Assembly: GCF_009601025.1 (NCBI RefSeq)
Contig: NZ_WIVE01000007.1
Coordinates: 1-64,000, forward strand
Source of the DNA: Roseospira navarrensis
GTDB taxonomy: Bacteria; Pseudomonadota; Alphaproteobacteria; Rhodospirillales; Rhodospirillaceae
DNA: 64,000 bases
Reading direction: 5' to 3'
In this document: piece by piece, positions 63,130 to 64,000 of the stretch
Numbering within the stretch: the stretch's first letter is position 1
Layout of the letters: the number at the start of each line of letters is the position of its first letter
The notes under the pieces: generated by a model
Told to the model about the DNA's origin: nothing
Database searches by the model: none
Seen by the model: the letters and a program-made list of their open reading frames with translations, nothing else
Position numbers and translations under genes: made by a program

Positions 63130-64000
63130 TTATCGGTCACTGCCGAGGATCAGCGGCATACCGCTTTCCCCGGCGCCGATCACGACGGTCTTGGCGTTCG
63201 GCGAGGTGGCCAGTTCGCGCGTGGCCTGGATCCCCTGCCAGCGCAACAGGTCGGCCGTCAGGCTCCGCTTGATGATGTCCTGATAGGCCTTGATGCCGCC
63301 GGCCTCGATGGCCTTGCGCTGCGCCTCCTGATCCGCGATCTGCAGGCGGAACTCGTAGGCCTTGAGCTCCTCCTTCAGGGTCAGCTTGCGCTCGATGGCG
63401 TCGCGCACCATCGGCGGCAGGTTGACCGCGCGCAACAGCACATCGTCGATCAGGATGTAACGGTCCTCGACGCTCGTCAGACTGCTGATGACGATGGATT
63501 CGAGAAAGCCGCGCTTGCTGGTGTAGACCTCTTCCGGCCCGTACTGACCGACGGCCTTACGCAGCACGGCCTCGGTTTCCGGGAACACGACCTTGTTCAG
63601 GTAGTCCGGGCCGACGGTGACGTGCAGGCGGGGCAGCAGGCGGACATCCGGGCGGTAGCGGATGGCGACCTTCAGGTCCACGGGCAGGCCGGTGTTGGTC
63701 AGCAGAAGATAGGACCGCTCCTGCGTCTGGAGGCGCACATTGTAGACGTACATCCGGTCCCAGGGCCAGATCAGGTGCAGCCCCTCGTCGTAGATCGTGT
63801 CCATTTCGGTGCCGCTGACCCAGCGATACAGCACGCCGGATTCCCCCGAGTGGATGGTGATGACCACCCGGTCCCACAGCAGGATCATGAGAATGGCGAA
63901 AGCCAGCGCAACCAGGGTCACCCAGACGGTGTATCGCCCCTGACGCCGCCTCCGGAGGATCGCCCGATACCCGTCGTCGTCATCGTCATCCCTGTCGGCG
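63130..64000 (-). CDS. SPFH/band-7 (prohibitin-like) membrane protein, 5' end outside the window
   Basis: The frame is open to the window edge; residues upstream of the GTG at 63921 read ADRDDDDDDGYRAILRRRRQ and are plausible coding, so the true start is probably beyond 64000. A basic RRRR patch precedes one transmembrane helix (VTLVALAFAILMILLW). Then comes a band-7 domain (VVITIHSGESGVLYRW, PWDRMYVYNVRLQTQE, VAIRYRPD) and a C-terminal coiled coil rich in Ala/Glu/Lys (KLTLKEELKAYEFRLQIADQ). Prohibitin-like proteins form large membrane scaffolds. The ligand-binding protein gene starts 11 bp after the stop, so the two are likely co-expressed. Confidence 0.8.
   Translation of the reverse strand, partial: ADRDDDDDDGYRAILRRRRQGRYTVWVTLVALAFAILMILLWDRVVITIHSGESGVLYRWVSGTEMDTIYDEGLHLIWPWDRMYVYNVRLQTQERSYLLLTNTGLPVDLKVAIRYRPDVRLLPRLHVTVGPDYLNKVVFPETEAVLRKAVGQYGPEEVYTSKRGFLESIVISSLTSVEDRYILIDDVLLRAVNLPPMVRDAIERKLTLKEELKAYEFRLQIADQEAQRKAIEAGGIKAYQDIIKRSLTADLLRWQGIQATRELATSPNAKTVVIGAGESGMPLILGSDR

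Overview
The window is very GC-rich, densely coded DNA, most likely from an alphaproteobacterium. The clues are high-GC codon use, a decayed IS3-type insertion sequence, LivK-like and SPFH/band-7 housekeeping genes, and a pair of interspersed palindromic elements. The genus cannot be named from the sequence alone.

About 55 kb (5769-60649) is one biosynthetic gene cluster: a trans-acyltransferase (trans-AT) polyketide synthase / nonribosomal peptide synthetase. Two giant minus-strand proteins of about 6801 and 6453 residues carry 11 ketosynthases and no integrated AT domain. Malonyl units would come from a separate AT-enoylreductase protein. The likely assembly order is as follows. A free ACP and an asparagine-synthetase-like amidotransferase (49510-51744) make a malonamyl-ACP starter. 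PKS B (26470-46875) has modules KS-DH-KR-ACP, KS-B-ACP (the branching module expected to close a glutarimide ring), KS-KR-ACP, KS-cMT-ACP, KS-(degenerate ECH)-ECH2-ACP-ACP (beta-branching) and KS-DH*. An FAD monooxygenase (25127-26473) sits at the break between the two PKS genes. PKS A (5769-25130) has ACP, KS-DH-KR-ACP, KS-ACP, KS-DH-ACP, KS-KR-ACP, KS0-ACP and a terminal C-A-PCP-TE, and adds one amino acid before release. The beta-branching set (HMG synthase, decarboxylating KS, donor ACP, ECH1), a P450 and an FkbM-type O-methyltransferase form a second minus-strand operon (51937-57819). A Sfp-type PPTase, a metallophosphoesterase resembling PptH and an acyltransferase/acylhydrolase close the cluster.

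The first half has glutarimide logic (sesbanimide, gladiofungin, streptimidone families). The FMO plus second half resembles the PedG-PedH / SbnQ half of pederin-, onnamide- and sesbanimide-type systems. The best overall guess is a sesbanimide-like glutarimide polyketide ending in an amino acid, perhaps arginine. The comparison is from memory of those families, not from a search.

Left flank (1-5691): an internally deleted IS element that has rewritten the 3' end of an alpha/beta-hydrolase gene, an Mrr-type nuclease-like membrane protein, a short DUF2267-like protein, and a two-gene plus-strand operon of a GH63-like glycosidase and a GT4 glycosyltransferase. Right flank (60855-64000): a DUF697-like membrane protein with a good terminator, then a minus-strand operon of an SPFH/band-7 protein (cut by the window edge), a LivK-like ligand-binding protein and a small membrane protein. 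I see no tRNA, rRNA, CRISPR array, cluster-specific regulator, exporter or resistance gene.
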